Shown: positions 28,843 through 40,827, numbered from the stretch's first letter. The stretch is DNA of 64,000 nucleotides from Nannocystis exedens (GCF_002343915.1 NZ_NETK01000001.1:7268001-7332000); one strand, 5' to 3'. A program made the numbers and translations. Notes: a model not told the origin generated them from the letters alone.

Positions 28843-29745
28843 TCAGGCGTGGACGCGGCCGAGGGCGACGAGGCCGTCGTCGGGGACGTGGAGCGCGAGC
28901 GGTCCGCGGACGGCGAGCAGGAGGTGCGCCTCGCGGAGCACCTCTTTACGATCATCGGCGCGCGCGGTCGCGGTCCCGCGCGCGCCGACGATCAAGGTCG
29001 GCTCGCCGATCTCGCGCGCGTGGTCGCCGGGACCGAGCAGCTCGAGCTCGACGTGGGCGCCGCGCAAATGTGGCGTGGCGTCGCCGGGGCGCCACAGCTG
29101 AGGTCGGGCGGCGACGTCCAGCGTCGCCAGCGCCGCCTCGACGTGCAGCGGGCGCCCGCTGCCGTAGTCGTACAGGCGGTACGTGCAGTCCGAGGGTTGC
29201 TGGATCTCCGCCAGCAGGATCCCGGCGCCGATCGCGTGGACCGTGCCCGCGGGGACGAGCACCACCAGGCCGGGGGTGACGACATGTTCTTCGAGACAGG
29301 CGACGATGTCGCCGTCCTCGGCGGCGCGCGCGAGGTCGTCGCGGCTGACGCCGGGGCGGACTCCGGCCCATAGACGGGCGCCCGGGTCGGCGTCCAGCAC
29401 GATCCACGCCTCCTCCTTGCCCGGCAGGAGCGCGCCGGGGCGCGCGGGGTCGGGGCGATCGTCGGGGTGGACCTGAACGCTGAGCGGCAGCGCGGTGTCG
29501 ATGAGCTTGGCGAGGAAGGGCAGCGGTCCGCCGAGGACGTCGCCGAGGCGGCGACCGCCGAGCGCGAGGCTCTCGTGGCCGGGGAGGGTGGAGAACTGCC
29601 ACAGCTCGCCGATGCTGCGACCGCCGAGCTGCGCGTGCGCGCGGCCTTCCAGCAGCCGGGCCAGGCGGTGGCCGCCCCAGCGGGTCTCCTGGATCGTCTC
29701 GGGAGCGAGCTCGGGGGAGAGCAGCGCGGGGACGGCGGCGGGCAT
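28843..29745 (-). CDS. manA: Mannose-6-phosphate isomerase, class I
   Basis: Interconverts mannose-6-P and fructose-6-P, feeding GDP-mannose and polysaccharide synthesis. 300 residues from ATG 29745; an upstream in-frame start is possible but unlike the family. Cupin metal ligands are visible: 'LSVQVHPDDRPD' (Gln/His), 'KEEAWIVLDA' (Glu) and 'VLVPAGTVHAIGAGILLAEIQQPSDCTYRLYDYGR'-like text with the last His. It is of the short (B. subtilis-like) type. An interspersed hairpin (29282-29300) is in frame around 'LEEHVVTPG'. Confidence 0.9.
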   Translation of the reverse strand: MPAAVPALLSPELAPETIQETRWGGHRLARLLEGRAHAQLGGRSIGELWQFSTLPGHESLALGGRRLGDVLGGPLPFLAKLIDTALPLSVQVHPDDRPDPARPGALLPGKEEAWIVLDADPGARLWAGVRPGVSRDDLARAAEDGDIVACLEEHVVTPGLVVLVPAGTVHAIGAGILLAEIQQPSDCTYRLYDYGSGRPLHVEAALATLDVAARPQLWRPGDATPHLRGAHVELELLGPGDHAREIGEPTLIVGARGTATARADDRKEVLREAHLLLAVRGPLALHVPDDGLVALGRVHA

Positions 29746-29815
29746 GCGCGCAGGGTAGCGTGGGTCGCGGGCGGTCGGGTATCCTGGGGGGGCCGCCGTG
29801 GGCGGCAGGAGGGTC

Positions 29816-30400
29816 ATGTCGAGCCGAGAACGCGGTCACGGAGCGGGGCACGGAGCTGAATCTCGGGACATGTCCTCCGGGTCAGGAGGCGAGCCGGACG
29901 CCGGGCGCCGCGGGGTGTTGAAGCTGGGGATCGGGGCGCTCGGGCTCGGGCTGGCGGCGGTGCCGGCGGTGCCGGCGATCGGCTACCTGCTGTTCCCGAC
30001 CGGCTCGAAGGCCGGGGAGGGGGCGTTCCTGCCGGCGGGCAAGCGATCGGCGTTCGCCGGGGCGGTGCCGGTGCGGGTCGACCTGTACGCCGACAAGGTC
30101 GACGCGTGGAACAAGACGCCCGACGTGAAGCTGGGCTCGTGCTGGGTGCTCGAGCGGGACGGGGCGCTGCAGGCGTTCTCGACGGTGTGCCCGCACCTCG
30201 GCTGCGCGGTCGACTTCGACGCCGAGGCGCAGAAGTTCAAGTGCCCGTGCCACCGCTCGGCGTTCGGGCTCGACGGGTCGGTCGAGGCCGGGCCGTCGCC
30301 GCGGCCGCTCGACTCGCTCGAGGTCAAGGAAGAGAACGGGCTGGTGGCGATCCGGCTCGTGCGATACCGCCAGGGCGTGGCCCAGAAGGAGCCGGTCTGA
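29816..30400 (+). CDS. Rieske iron-sulfur protein of a bc complex
   Basis: 194 residues. After a variable N-terminus there is a twin-arginine-like signal anchor 'RRGVLKLGIGALGLGLAAVPAVPAIGYLL'. The 2Fe-2S ligands are Cys125/His127 ('TVCPHLGC') and Cys143/His146 ('KCPCH'), with Cys130 and Cys145 as the expected disulfide. It transfers electrons from quinol to a c-type heme. ATG 29816 has a strong AGGAGGG upstream. It overlaps the cytochrome b gene by 1 bp. A hairpin copy (29867-29886) sits in frame in the variable N-terminus. Confidence 0.93.
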   Translation: MSSRERGHGAGHGAESRDMSSGSGGEPDAGRRGVLKLGIGALGLGLAAVPAVPAIGYLLFPTGSKAGEGAFLPAGKRSAFAGAVPVRVDLYADKVDAWNKTPDVKLGSCWVLERDGALQAFSTVCPHLGCAVDFDAEAQKFKCPCHRSAFGLDGSVEAGPSPRPLDSLEVKEENGLVAIRLVRYRQGVAQKEPV

Positions 30401-32103
30401 TGGCGCTGCTCGACTGGCTCGACGAACGCACCGGGATCCGCGCGGCCACCCGCCTCATGCTCGAGGAGGACGTGCCCGGCGGCGCGCGGCTGCGCTACGT
30501 GTTCGGCTCGGTGCTGGTGTTCCTGTTCATGCAACAGGTGGTGCTCGGCATCCTGCTGGCGTTCTACTACAGCCCCTCGGCGACCGACGCGTGGGCGAGT
30601 ACGGCGTATCTCAACGACCAGGTGACGTACGGGTGGTTTCTCCGCGGGCTGCACCACCACGGGTCGTCGGCGATGGTGGTGGTCGTGGTGCTGCACCTTC
30701 TGCAGGTGGTGTTCGCCGGGGCGTACCGCAAGCCGCGCGAGGTCAACTGGTGGACCGGGCTGGTGATGGGGGCGATCGTGCTGGCGTTCGCGCTCACCGG
30801 CTACCTGCTGCCGTGGGACCAGAAGGGTTACTGGGCCACGCAGGTGGCGACCGGGATCATGGGGTCGGTGCCCGGGGGCGAGCCGCTGCAGCAGTTCGTG
30901 CAGGGCGGCCCGGAGTACGGCAACCTGACGTTGACGCGGTTCTTCGCGCTGCACGTGTTCGTGCTGCCGATCGCGCTGGCGGGGCTCCTGGGGGTCCACC
31001 TGCTGCTGTTCCGCAAGCACGGGGTGACGCCGCCCGACCTGCCGGAGGCCGAGCTGCAGCGCAAGACGCAGCCGTTCTGGCCCAATCAGCTGTTCCTCGA
31101 CGTGCTGGCGATGGCGGTGTGCGCGGCGGTCCTGGTCGGCCTGACGGTCAAGACCCATGGAGCCGAGCTGTTCGCCCCGGCCGATCCGGCCAGTAACTTC
31201 GTGGCCCGGCCCGAGTGGTACTTCCTGTTCCTGTTCCAGCTGCTCAAGTACTTCCAGGGGCCGCTGCAGATCGTGGCGACGGTGCTGCTGCCGGGCGCGG
31301 CGGCGGTGTACCTGTTCGCGCTGCCGTTCGTCGACCGCGCCAAGTCGCGAGCGGTGCGCTCGCGCTGGGCGGTGCTGTCGGGGGTCGGACTCCTCATGGC
31401 CGCGGTGACGGCGTTGACGGCGGTGGCGATCGTCGAGGACAACAACAACGAGTCGTTCCAGCACGGCGTCGAGCAGGCCCACGCCGAGGCCACGCGCGCG
31501 CGCGCGCTCGCGCGAGAGGGCGTGCCGCCGGTCGGCGGGGTCGCGGTGTTCGACAACGATCCCGAGCAGAAGACCCGCAACCTGTTCAAGGAGCATTGCG
31601 CGACCTGCCATACCCTCGAGGGCAAGGGCAGCGAGGAGGCGCCGACGCTCGACGGCTTCACCAGCCGCGAGTGGCTGACGGCCCTGGTCCGCAACCCGCG
31701 AGATCGTCGCTTCTACGGGGCGACCAAGCACAACACCATGGAACCGCTGACCACCGAACAAGCCAGCGACGAGGAGCTGGCGGCGGTGGCGGAATACCTG
31801 GTCAGCCTGTCGGGGGCCAGCGCGGCGGCGAGCGTGGACGCGGCGATGGTCGCTCGCGGCAAGGAGCTGTGGGACAAGAAGCTCGAGTGCTCGTCGTGCC
31901 ACGAGGTCGAGGCGGGCAAGGACAGCACCGGGCCGACGCTGGCCGGCCGAGGTTCGCCCGCGTGGGTCGCTCGCATCATCCGCGACAGCAGTCAGAAGGA
32001 CCTGTACGGTGATACCGCGGAGATGCCCAAGTTCGCCGACAAGCTGACGCAGGAGCAGATCGAGGCGCTCGCGCAATTCGTGGCGACACGCAAGACCCCT
32101 TGA
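30400..32103 (+). CDS. Cytochrome b fused to a diheme cytochrome c
   Basis: 567 residues. The N-terminal half is cytochrome b with heme-binding His pairs in 'FLRGLHHHGSSAMVVVVVLHLLQVV' and 'FFALHVFVLPIALAGLLGVHLLLF', and 'PEWYFLFLFQLLKYF' (the PEWY quinol-site motif). After the last membrane helix (about residue 330-350) come two CxxCH motifs: 'CATCH' at about 400 and 'CSSCH' at about 497, each followed by a distal Met region. It replaces a separate cytochrome c1, so with the Rieske protein it forms a complete two-gene quinol:cytochrome c oxidoreductase. Confidence 0.92.
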   Translation: MALLDWLDERTGIRAATRLMLEEDVPGGARLRYVFGSVLVFLFMQQVVLGILLAFYYSPSATDAWASTAYLNDQVTYGWFLRGLHHHGSSAMVVVVVLHLLQVVFAGAYRKPREVNWWTGLVMGAIVLAFALTGYLLPWDQKGYWATQVATGIMGSVPGGEPLQQFVQGGPEYGNLTLTRFFALHVFVLPIALAGLLGVHLLLFRKHGVTPPDLPEAELQRKTQPFWPNQLFLDVLAMAVCAAVLVGLTVKTHGAELFAPADPASNFVARPEWYFLFLFQLLKYFQGPLQIVATVLLPGAAAVYLFALPFVDRAKSRAVRSRWAVLSGVGLLMAAVTALTAVAIVEDNNNESFQHGVEQAHAEATRARALAREGVPPVGGVAVFDNDPEQKTRNLFKEHCATCHTLEGKGSEEAPTLDGFTSREWLTALVRNPRDRRFYGATKHNTMEPLTTEQASDEELAAVAEYLVSLSGASAAASVDAAMVARGKELWDKKLECSSCHEVEAGKDSTGPTLAGRGSPAWVARIIRDSSQKDLYGDTAEMPKFADKLTQEQIEALAQFVATRKTP

Positions 32104-32503
32104 TCGCGGGTCGGGGCGGCGGCAGGGGCTCGGTCCGTTGAGGGACGCGGGCCCCTGTTCTCGTCTTGATGTCGTGCGAACATTCGACAGATCTTGTTTC
32201 GAAGTTTTCAAAGCCCGCACGAGCATTCTTGAAGGCGCATCTCAGGGTGATATCGAGCCCGACGGCGTCGTCAGCGGAAACGTCTCGGGCGGGCCGCGCG
32301 CCGCGACGTCGGCCCCGTTGGTCGCGGCTGCCGCGCAGATCTGGTGTCTCCAGAGACAGCTCATGTGATTGAGTCGATGTGGCGAATGCATGAAATGTCA
32401 ATCGTGTCGCGCTCGCGAGTCGACGCGGCCACCCGTCGGGTCGCCCGCCCCGCCGAGGATTCATCCCGACCCAAGTACGCTGATGGGCGAGGGGGACTCG
32501 AGC
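32104..32503. other. Intergenic region after the bc operon
   Basis: Contains the candidate terminator at 32123 and a lower-GC stretch (about 32165-32260), then GC-rich text leading into the next gene. No gene was seen. Confidence 0.45.
32123..32167 (+). terminator. Candidate Rho-independent terminator
   Basis: CAGGGGC (32123-32129) pairs with GCCCCTG (32151-32157), with an inner GTCC/GGAC pairing, followed by the T-rich TTCTCGTCTT. It lies 20 bp after the cytochrome b/c stop codon. Confidence 0.55.
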
Positions 32504-33490
32504 ATGCGGAGGTATCGGCATATACAAGCGATGACGGTCGCGCTGACCGTGGGTGGTTGCGACGAAGCCGTCGTCGGGTTCGAGGACGTCACCGGGGGCG
32601 AGGAGGCACGGCTGCGCGCGCTCCACGACAACGGAGTCGAGCTGAACGGGACCCGCTTCAATGGTACCCGTTTCAACGGGGCCTGGTTCAACGGCGCGAG
32701 GCTGATCAGCGCCAGCATCAGCGACGGCCTGGCGAAGTCGAACCTGAGCGACTGGTCGCTGGTGCCCGGCACCAGCATGCTGCAGGCGTACGACGTCAAG
32801 GGGGTGTGGTACCGCGGCGCCGACCTCGCGGGGGCGCGGTTACAGTGGCTCGTCGACGACGGCGGGAACGAGCCGGCGGCCGTGCAGCTGAGCATCGTGG
32901 ACGTGACGCAGAGCGCGGACCGACCTGATATTTATTTCACCGACGTCGACGTCCGCATCGATGAGGGCAAGTGGGACTCGCTGTGCAGCGACGGCGAGGG
33001 CGACCCGACCTCGGCGATCGTGGTGCCCGGATACTTCGACTCGGTCACCGCCGACTGGCGGCCGGATGAGCACGGCGAAATCGCCTTCGCCTGCCGCGGG
33101 ACCGCCGCCGGCAAGTGCCTCGAATGGGGCTACCGAATGTGGGCGGAGCACGGCGGCTTATCGCTCGCCGACCACTATCGCGCCTGTACTCGCATGGTCC
33201 GCGCCGACTACTGCGGCAACAACGTGACGCACACGGAGAACGGCACACCGATCGACGTTTCGGACGGGCTCTCGCCGGCGATCCTCGCGCCGGAGACGGA
33301 CTGGCAGATCGAGGCCAAGTGGGGGCCGCACGGGGCGGTGTGCCTCAATCAGCCGCGCAAGCTGGCCCACACGCGCGCCGCGGTGATCGCCGAGTGCGAG
33401 GCGGCCGGCCGCGGCACGCTGCCGCCGTGCGCCGACGACGACCCCGGCGAGCACGGCGGGCTGCTGATCTCGCAGGCCGAGCCGAGCTGA
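32504..33490 (+). CDS. ADYC-domain lipoprotein with pentapeptide-like repeats
   Basis: 328 residues from ATG 32504, preceded by a GAGGGGGA ribosome site; ATG 32483 is in frame. The N-terminus ends in lipobox-like 'LTVGGC' (Cys19). Residues about 45-75 read 'NGTRFNGTRFNGAWFNGARL', a pentapeptide-repeat-like ladder. The C-terminal part has 'CLEWGYRMWAEHG ... HYRACTRMVRADYCGNNVTHTENGTPIDVSD', which matches my memory of the ADYC domain of myxobacterial secreted proteins. Role unknown, probably cell surface. GC at third positions looks normal. Confidence 0.78.
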   Translation: MRRYRHIQAMTVALTVGGCDEAVVGFEDVTGGEEARLRALHDNGVELNGTRFNGTRFNGAWFNGARLISASISDGLAKSNLSDWSLVPGTSMLQAYDVKGVWYRGADLAGARLQWLVDDGGNEPAAVQLSIVDVTQSADRPDIYFTDVDVRIDEGKWDSLCSDGEGDPTSAIVVPGYFDSVTADWRPDEHGEIAFACRGTAAGKCLEWGYRMWAEHGGLSLADHYRACTRMVRADYCGNNVTHTENGTPIDVSDGLSPAILAPETDWQIEAKWGPHGAVCLNQPRKLAHTRAAVIAECEAAGRGTLPPCADDDPGEHGGLLISQAEPS

Positions 33491-33587
33491 CGCGCGGAGG
33501 GCCGACGCGAGCCGCCTGCGTCGCGGCTCGCGGGCTCTTCGTGTGATTCGGGGGATCCCTGCCGGCGATCCTCTCGCCCCGCGCAGG

Positions 33588-36065
<2,478 letters not shown>

Positions 36066-36720
36066 CGACCACTTAAGGCTAGGATCGGAATGCGAAGGTA
36101 CGCAAGGGACGGTTCAAGCGGCGCTGGGCACAGGAACGCGGGTAACCTCGCTGGGGTCGCGGGCCCGCCGAGGTGTGGGTCGAACGCCGCCATAAAGATT
36201 CGCATTATTTGCGGTGCGGCCGGTGTGGTGATTCGCAGCGGCGGTCGGTGTCGGTAATCTTCACGGTCGCGAGCGCCGCGAGGCGGCGCCGCCGGCCCGA
36301 GGGACGCGCGGGCGATTCGACGGGGGCGGCGGTATGGCCGTTCGCGGGCGCCGAACGGCGGTCGAGGCCGAGTGAACAAACGAGGCGGCGGCCCCCTCGC
36401 GCTGCGGCGGGGCTCGAGCGGGCCGCGGAGCACGGAGGGCGCCGCGGACGTGCCGTTCGCGGGCGAGCCCTCGCGAATGTGTGTAGTCGACGGGGCCGCC
36501 TCGCGCGAAGACTCGTGCCATTCGCGAGGGAGGACCTGGCGCTCGATTCGCCGCGACGGCCCGGCCCTCGGCCCGGCGCGGACGTGACCTGCCTCGAGAG
36601 ACAGGTAGCCGGTCGACCCGGGTGGCGGCGGCGGGGCGACGCGGAGGCTGCGCTGCAGCGGGCGGTCGAGGCGAGCGCGGGCGGCTTGCGCGGGGCCGCC
36701 CTTGTTGATATTGCCCAGAA
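36066..36720. other. Long intergenic region with one palindrome
   Basis: Between divergent genes. The part near 36180-36260 has lower GC and may hold the kinase promoter. The motif GCCGTTCGCGGGCG occurs twice (about 36338 and 36452). One strong palindrome is at 36587. No gene recognised. Confidence 0.5.
36587..36606. repeat. Interspersed palindrome, near-perfect 20-mer
   Basis: ACCTG at the left end pairs with CAGGT at the right; nine of ten positions pair, with CTCGAG at the centre. Confidence 0.7.
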
Positions 36721-37497
36721 ATGGACTTTCGCTTGCTGAGCCTCTGCACCCTGGTCTGCATGATCCTGAGCGCGGCCTGTACCGACCGCGACCCGCTCGA
36801 CAGCGCGACGATGGCCGCGACTGGCGACCCGAGCGGCGACCCCGGCGGCGATCCGACCGGAGAGCCGCCGACCGACCCGCCCAGCGATCCGGGGACGACG
36901 ACGGGGGATGTGCCGACGCCGACGACCGCGGTCGACACCGGCGACCTGCCGACGACGGGCGGATCGACCTCGGCCGATCCGACGATGACGAGCGGCTCGA
37001 CCACCGGCGACGCGCCGGTGGAGTCGGGGCAGTACCTGCTGGCGGTCTCGACCAGCGTCGCGCCGGAGCTGCCGATCCAGTTCATCGCCACCAACACGGT
37101 GAGCGGCGCGCCGGGCCAGCAGGTGTTGCACCTCGAGCTGCAGCCGCTGGCGCTCGATCAGGGCAAGGTAACGACGCCGCGCACGCCGGTCGGCGAGCCG
37201 CTGGTGTTCGAGGCGATCCCGGTGACCGACGGGATCTTCAAGTTCGACCTCGGGGTGGTGATGATCGCCGGCGCGGCCAACCCGATCACGGGCGGCGACA
37301 TCACCGCTCAGCTGGCGATGGTCGGTGAATTCGTCGACCAGGACTTCTTCTGCGGGACGGTGGACGGCGAGGTGACGGCGCCGCTGATGACGAGCCTGAC
37401 CGGCTCGACGTTCGCGGCGGTGCGCGTCGCCGACCCGAGCGACCTTCCGGTCGAGGTGACCCTCGACTGCTCGGGCGACACCGTCCTCGACCCCTGA
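36721..37497 (+). CDS. Lipoprotein with Asp/Pro/Thr-rich linker
   Basis: 258 residues. Signal peptide with lipobox 'ILSAAC' (Cys20), then about 80 residues of 'GDPSGDPGGDPTGEPP' and Thr-rich linker, then a beta-rich domain of about 150 residues ('GQYLLAVSTSVAPELPIQFIATNTV ... GTVDGEVTAPLMTSLTGSTFAAVRV'). The head domain is seen in many myxobacterial lipoproteins but I cannot name it. It is convergent with the phosphatase gene at 37502, only 4 bp apart. Confidence 0.78.
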   Translation: MDFRLLSLCTLVCMILSAACTDRDPLDSATMAATGDPSGDPGGDPTGEPPTDPPSDPGTTTGDVPTPTTAVDTGDLPTTGGSTSADPTMTSGSTTGDAPVESGQYLLAVSTSVAPELPIQFIATNTVSGAPGQQVLHLELQPLALDQGKVTTPRTPVGEPLVFEAIPVTDGIFKFDLGVVMIAGAANPITGGDITAQLAMVGEFVDQDFFCGTVDGEVTAPLMTSLTGSTFAAVRVADPSDLPVEVTLDCSGDTVLDP

Positions 37498-37501
37498 TCG
37501 C

Positions 37502-39190
37502 TCAGGCGTGCGGGGTGATGTCGATCTCGGGCGTGCTGCTGAAGAAGTTGTTGCGCTGGGGGTCCTGGTAGCGGGCGTAGTCGATCGCCCACGGGACGGC
37601 CTCGACCAGGCCGTCCTTGCTGGTGACGGTGAGCGCCATCGGCCGGACGTCGCGGTAGTTGCTGTCCTGCGGGAGGTCGTCGTTGGTGGCGCCGCCGGCC
37701 GAGAACAGGGTGAAGAGGCGGACGTCGGCGTCGGCGTAGTGGTTCTTGAAGCCGGCGTTGACCTTCTCGTGGCCGCGCACCAGCACGTTGCAGCCGATCC
37801 GCTGCATGAACTTGCGGAACTGCAGGCGGCCGAAGGCGAACCGCGCCGAGGCCTTCTGCAGCTCGTCGGGGACGATCTCGGCCTTGCTCGGGTCGCTCCA
37901 CAGCATCTGGAAGCGGATGTCCTCGCGGTTGAGCGACGACAGGTCGGCCCACTTCTCGGCGATCAGGCTGTCGCGCGGGATGCCGGCGTGGACGAACAGC
38001 ATCTGGTCGAACAGCAGCATGTTCGGCATGGCGTCGAAGAAGTCGAGGAAGCGGCCGAACACGTCGGCGCCGAGGTGCGGGGTGAGGCTGTTGATCGCCT
38101 CGGCCGGACGGACGCCGCCGTACACCTTGCCCTGGTACTCGATGTAGTACTCGTGGTTGCCGCGCAGCACGAACACGTGGTCGGGCGCGGCGAGGAAGAG
38201 GTTCAAGATCGTGCGCAGGACGCCGTTGTAGCTGAAGCGCCCGCGGTCGATGTAGTCGCCGAGCAGGACCAGGCGGACGTCGGGGTTGTTGTCGGGGTCG
38301 GCCTTGAAGCGCCGCACCTTCTCGATGAAGTTGCTCTGGTGGACGGCGGCCTTGAGGCACGAGTAGCAGCCGTGCAGGTCGCCGAGCACGATGAGCTCGT
38401 ACGGGCGGCCCGGCCTGGTCGGCAGGACGTAGACGTGCTCGTCGAGGAACTCGTCGCCGCCGGCGAAGTCGGCCACGCTGGCGTGACCCTCGAGCCGGCC
38501 GCGGCCGCGGACGCGGTACTCCTCCCACTTCTCCTCGACCTTGTCGAGCAGCGCGAGGTCGGCCGCGAACTGCCGCTGCAGCTGCGCCGGGTCGGCCGAG
38601 TAGTGGTACTCGAACTTGGCGAAGAACGGGTGGTTGTCCTGCGCCGGCAAGGCCAGCTGGATCGGGTCACGGACCTCGATGCTGACGCTCTCGAGCGCGC
38701 TGTCGTCGAGGATCAGCTCGGCGCCCAGCAGCTCGGCCAGGTCGTTGCGGAAGGCGGCCTCGTCCGGGTGCACCTGGCCGTCGGCCTCGATGAAGCGGTC
38801 GACCACGGCGAGCAGGCCCTTCCGGTTGGCCTCGTCCAGCTCCCGGAACATCTCGAAGCAGCGCAGCTTGAGCTGCGAGACGACGAACCGCTGCGGGTCC
38901 TCGCCGTCGGCGACGGCCTCGGTCAGGAGGTTCTTGATCTCGCGGTCGATCTCCTGGAACCGCTGGACGTAGTGCTCGTGCTGGTTCTCGATCCGCTCGA
39001 ACCGCAGCTCGGGGTCGAGCGGGCCGCCCTCGTCGATCCTCGCGGTCACCAGCTCGCGCAGGAAGGCGCGCACGAACGCCTTCTCGCGGAGGTCGAACTC
39101 GCTGTCGATGTAGCCCAGCGTGGTGAGGTAGAAGATCAGGGCCTCGATCTGCTGCTCGGCGATGGCGGGATCGGAGTGGAGCTGGATCAT
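37502..39190 (-). CDS. PPP-family metallophosphatase with N-terminal helical (TerB-like) domain
   Basis: 562 residues. The C-terminal half carries the Ser/Thr phosphatase triad 'LGDLHGC', 'LGDYIDRG' and 'RGNHEYY', followed by His-containing 'FVHAGIP' and 'RGHEK', so it should bind two metals and act as a protein or dinucleotide phosphatase. The first about 200 residues are helical ('EALIFYLTTLGYIDSEFDLREKAFVRAFL' and 'VVDRFIEADGQVHPDEAAF'), resembling TerB-like modules. It may counter the kinases of this genome, but no target is shown. ATG 39190. Confidence 0.88.
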   Translation of the reverse strand: MIQLHSDPAIAEQQIEALIFYLTTLGYIDSEFDLREKAFVRAFLRELVTARIDEGGPLDPELRFERIENQHEHYVQRFQEIDREIKNLLTEAVADGEDPQRFVVSQLKLRCFEMFRELDEANRKGLLAVVDRFIEADGQVHPDEAAFRNDLAELLGAELILDDSALESVSIEVRDPIQLALPAQDNHPFFAKFEYHYSADPAQLQRQFAADLALLDKVEEKWEEYRVRGRGRLEGHASVADFAGGDEFLDEHVYVLPTRPGRPYELIVLGDLHGCYSCLKAAVHQSNFIEKVRRFKADPDNNPDVRLVLLGDYIDRGRFSYNGVLRTILNLFLAAPDHVFVLRGNHEYYIEYQGKVYGGVRPAEAINSLTPHLGADVFGRFLDFFDAMPNMLLFDQMLFVHAGIPRDSLIAEKWADLSSLNREDIRFQMLWSDPSKAEIVPDELQKASARFAFGRLQFRKFMQRIGCNVLVRGHEKVNAGFKNHYADADVRLFTLFSAGGATNDDLPQDSNYRDVRPMALTVTSKDGLVEAVPWAIDYARYQDPQRNNFFSSTPEIDITPHA

Positions 39191-39458
39191 GGGGCGACCG
39201 GCGCAACCATATCGCGGGGCCGCCCCCGACGCGGGCCCGGGCGCTCCCGGGTACGCCCGATCCGCGTTGCGCGGTTCCGCGCGAGCGGCCGCCGGCGCGT
39301 GTCTGCGCGCTCGTACGCGGTTCGCAACGCCGGGCGAGGAAGGAGTGACTTTTCGCCGACGTGCCGGCGGCCGAGGGCTCGCGCCGCGCGGGGCGAGAGG
39401 AGGCGGACACGTCGGGGACGCCGGCGCCGGTGGGGCGCCAGCGGGAGTGGTTCTGGGG

Positions 39459-39479
39459 ACATGTGCTTTCGGACAGGCT
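39459..39479. repeat. Interspersed palindrome, copy
   Basis: ACATGTGC, loop TTTC, GGACAGGC; one mismatch in the left arm. Intergenic. Confidence 0.6.
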
Positions 39480-39750
39480 GTGCGGTGAGCGGGGCAGGCG
39501 GAGCGGCGCGGGTGAGTCGGCGCCTGGCGGTCGCAGCGCTGCGACGGCGGCAGGGCGATGTCCCGGGCTCGCGGGCGAGGACCTCCTCGGCCTCACGGAG
39601 GCGGGTCGCCGCGAGCTCGCGCAGGCCGAGGCCGGGTCGTGGCAGACGCGAGCTCGGCGTCGCTGCCCTCCGCCGTCGCTCGTCCCCGGCTGGCGCGACA
39701 TGCTCCGCGAAACATGTCGAAAGGGATAGGTGCACGACCGGGGCTTCCGA

Positions 39751-39770
39751 ACATGTCCGTACGGACAGGC
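39751..39770. repeat. Interspersed palindrome, consensus copy
   Basis: ACATGTCC, loop GTAC, GGACAGGC. This is close to the family consensus, including the A-G mismatch at the third arm position. A weaker double-ACATG copy lies at 39697-39718. Confidence 0.8.
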
Positions 39771-40014
39771 GGGGCGGCATCGCCGCGGCGGGGGGTGTGC
39801 GCGGATGTGCGATCTCCTGGCGCCCTTTGTCCGGCCGGGTCCGCATAAATGGCGGGCGGGGGGCGCGGCGGGGCCGGACCGTGGGGCGCACGCAGGCCGG
39901 CTGCGGGCCGGTTCGGCGGGAAAACCACGGCGGGCGACCGGGCCGCGGCGAGGCTTTTGGAAGAGGTGGGGTCTTCTGCTGAGGTCGGGCGGCAAATCTG
40001 GTAGCGTTTGCGCC

Positions 40015-40827
40015 TTGCGCTGCCACGCGTACCTCATACGCAGCGAGCGCTACCTCGACATCGAGGAGGTCTTGCTGCACCAACTGGCCACGGCCAGCCG
40101 CGAACAGGTCCTGGACCTGATCGGGCGCGACTTCCGTCGCGTCGAGCTGCTGAGCGGAGAGTGGCGCCTGCTGTTCACCCAGCCGCGCGTCCACGAGGCC
40201 TACCGCCCGACGATCGGCACCCCCCAGCGGCGAGTCGCGCGGATGATGGCGGCGCCCGACCAGCTGGCGCCGCTGGTCAACACGCTGTGGCAGCACGAGA
40301 TCCGCGACCGCTGGCGGGCGATCACGTTCGGGCTGCAGCACCTCACCTGCGCCCTGCCGCTGGCCTCCGGCCTGGTCGGCGCGGTGTTCGTCGAGGAGCC
40401 GGACGCGTGGCTGTCGGCCGAGCCGACGCACGAGATCCTGGCGATCCACCCTGACGTGTTCGCGCTGATCGGGACGCAGATCCGCAAGCTCGCCGAGGAG
40501 GGCGACTGGCCCCAGATGGCCCGCCTGGCCGCCGACCACTGCGACTCGTCGGTCGAGTTCACCAGCGACAAGTGGATCGGGCTGCGCGAGCAGAGCGCCG
40601 CCAGGGCGCCCGCGCTGGTCCGCTACATGGACGGCTACCTGACGCCGCCCGAGCTGCACGAGAGCGTGGTCGCGGCGATGCGGCAGATGCTCGACGCGCA
40701 CGCGCAGCCGAGCCTCGACGCGTGGCTGCGCGTCCACGCCGACCGGGCCCGCTACGCGCTGGTGTTCCGCGACATGCGCCGCGAACGCTCGCGGGCGTCG
40801 GCCCCGCTCTTGGTGGCGACCGGCTGA
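40015..40827 (+). CDS. Hypothetical protein
   Basis: About 270 residues from a TTG at 40015 (MLRCHAYLIRSERYLDIEEVLLHQLATASREQVL). The upstream frame stays open for another 285 bp but has shadow-like composition, so the start is uncertain. The protein is helical, with 'RVARMMAAPDQLAPLVNTLWQHEIRDRWRAI' and a C-terminal 'DAWLRVHADRARYALVFRDMRRER'. No signal peptide and no catalytic motif seen. Family not recognised. Confidence 0.6.
   Translation: MRCHAYLIRSERYLDIEEVLLHQLATASREQVLDLIGRDFRRVELLSGEWRLLFTQPRVHEAYRPTIGTPQRRVARMMAAPDQLAPLVNTLWQHEIRDRWRAITFGLQHLTCALPLASGLVGAVFVEEPDAWLSAEPTHEILAIHPDVFALIGTQIRKLAEEGDWPQMARLAADHCDSSVEFTSDKWIGLREQSAARAPALVRYMDGYLTPPELHESVVAAMRQMLDAHAQPSLDAWLRVHADRARYALVFRDMRRERSRASAPLLVATG

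Larger units (their letters stand above)
39191..40014. other. GC-rich intergenic region with several palindromes
   Basis: More than 800 bp with no convincing gene, although open frames run through because of high GC. Interspersed hairpins lie at 39459-39479, 39697-39718 and 39751-39769. The last part (39990-40014) has a lower-GC stretch that may be the promoter of the next gene. Confidence 0.5.

Noticed and set aside
39730..40014. An ATG-started extension of the hypothetical gene at 40015
   Set aside because: The extra 95 residues are Arg/Gly-rich shadow and contain an interspersed hairpin; the lower-GC stretch before 40015 looks like a promoter region instead.
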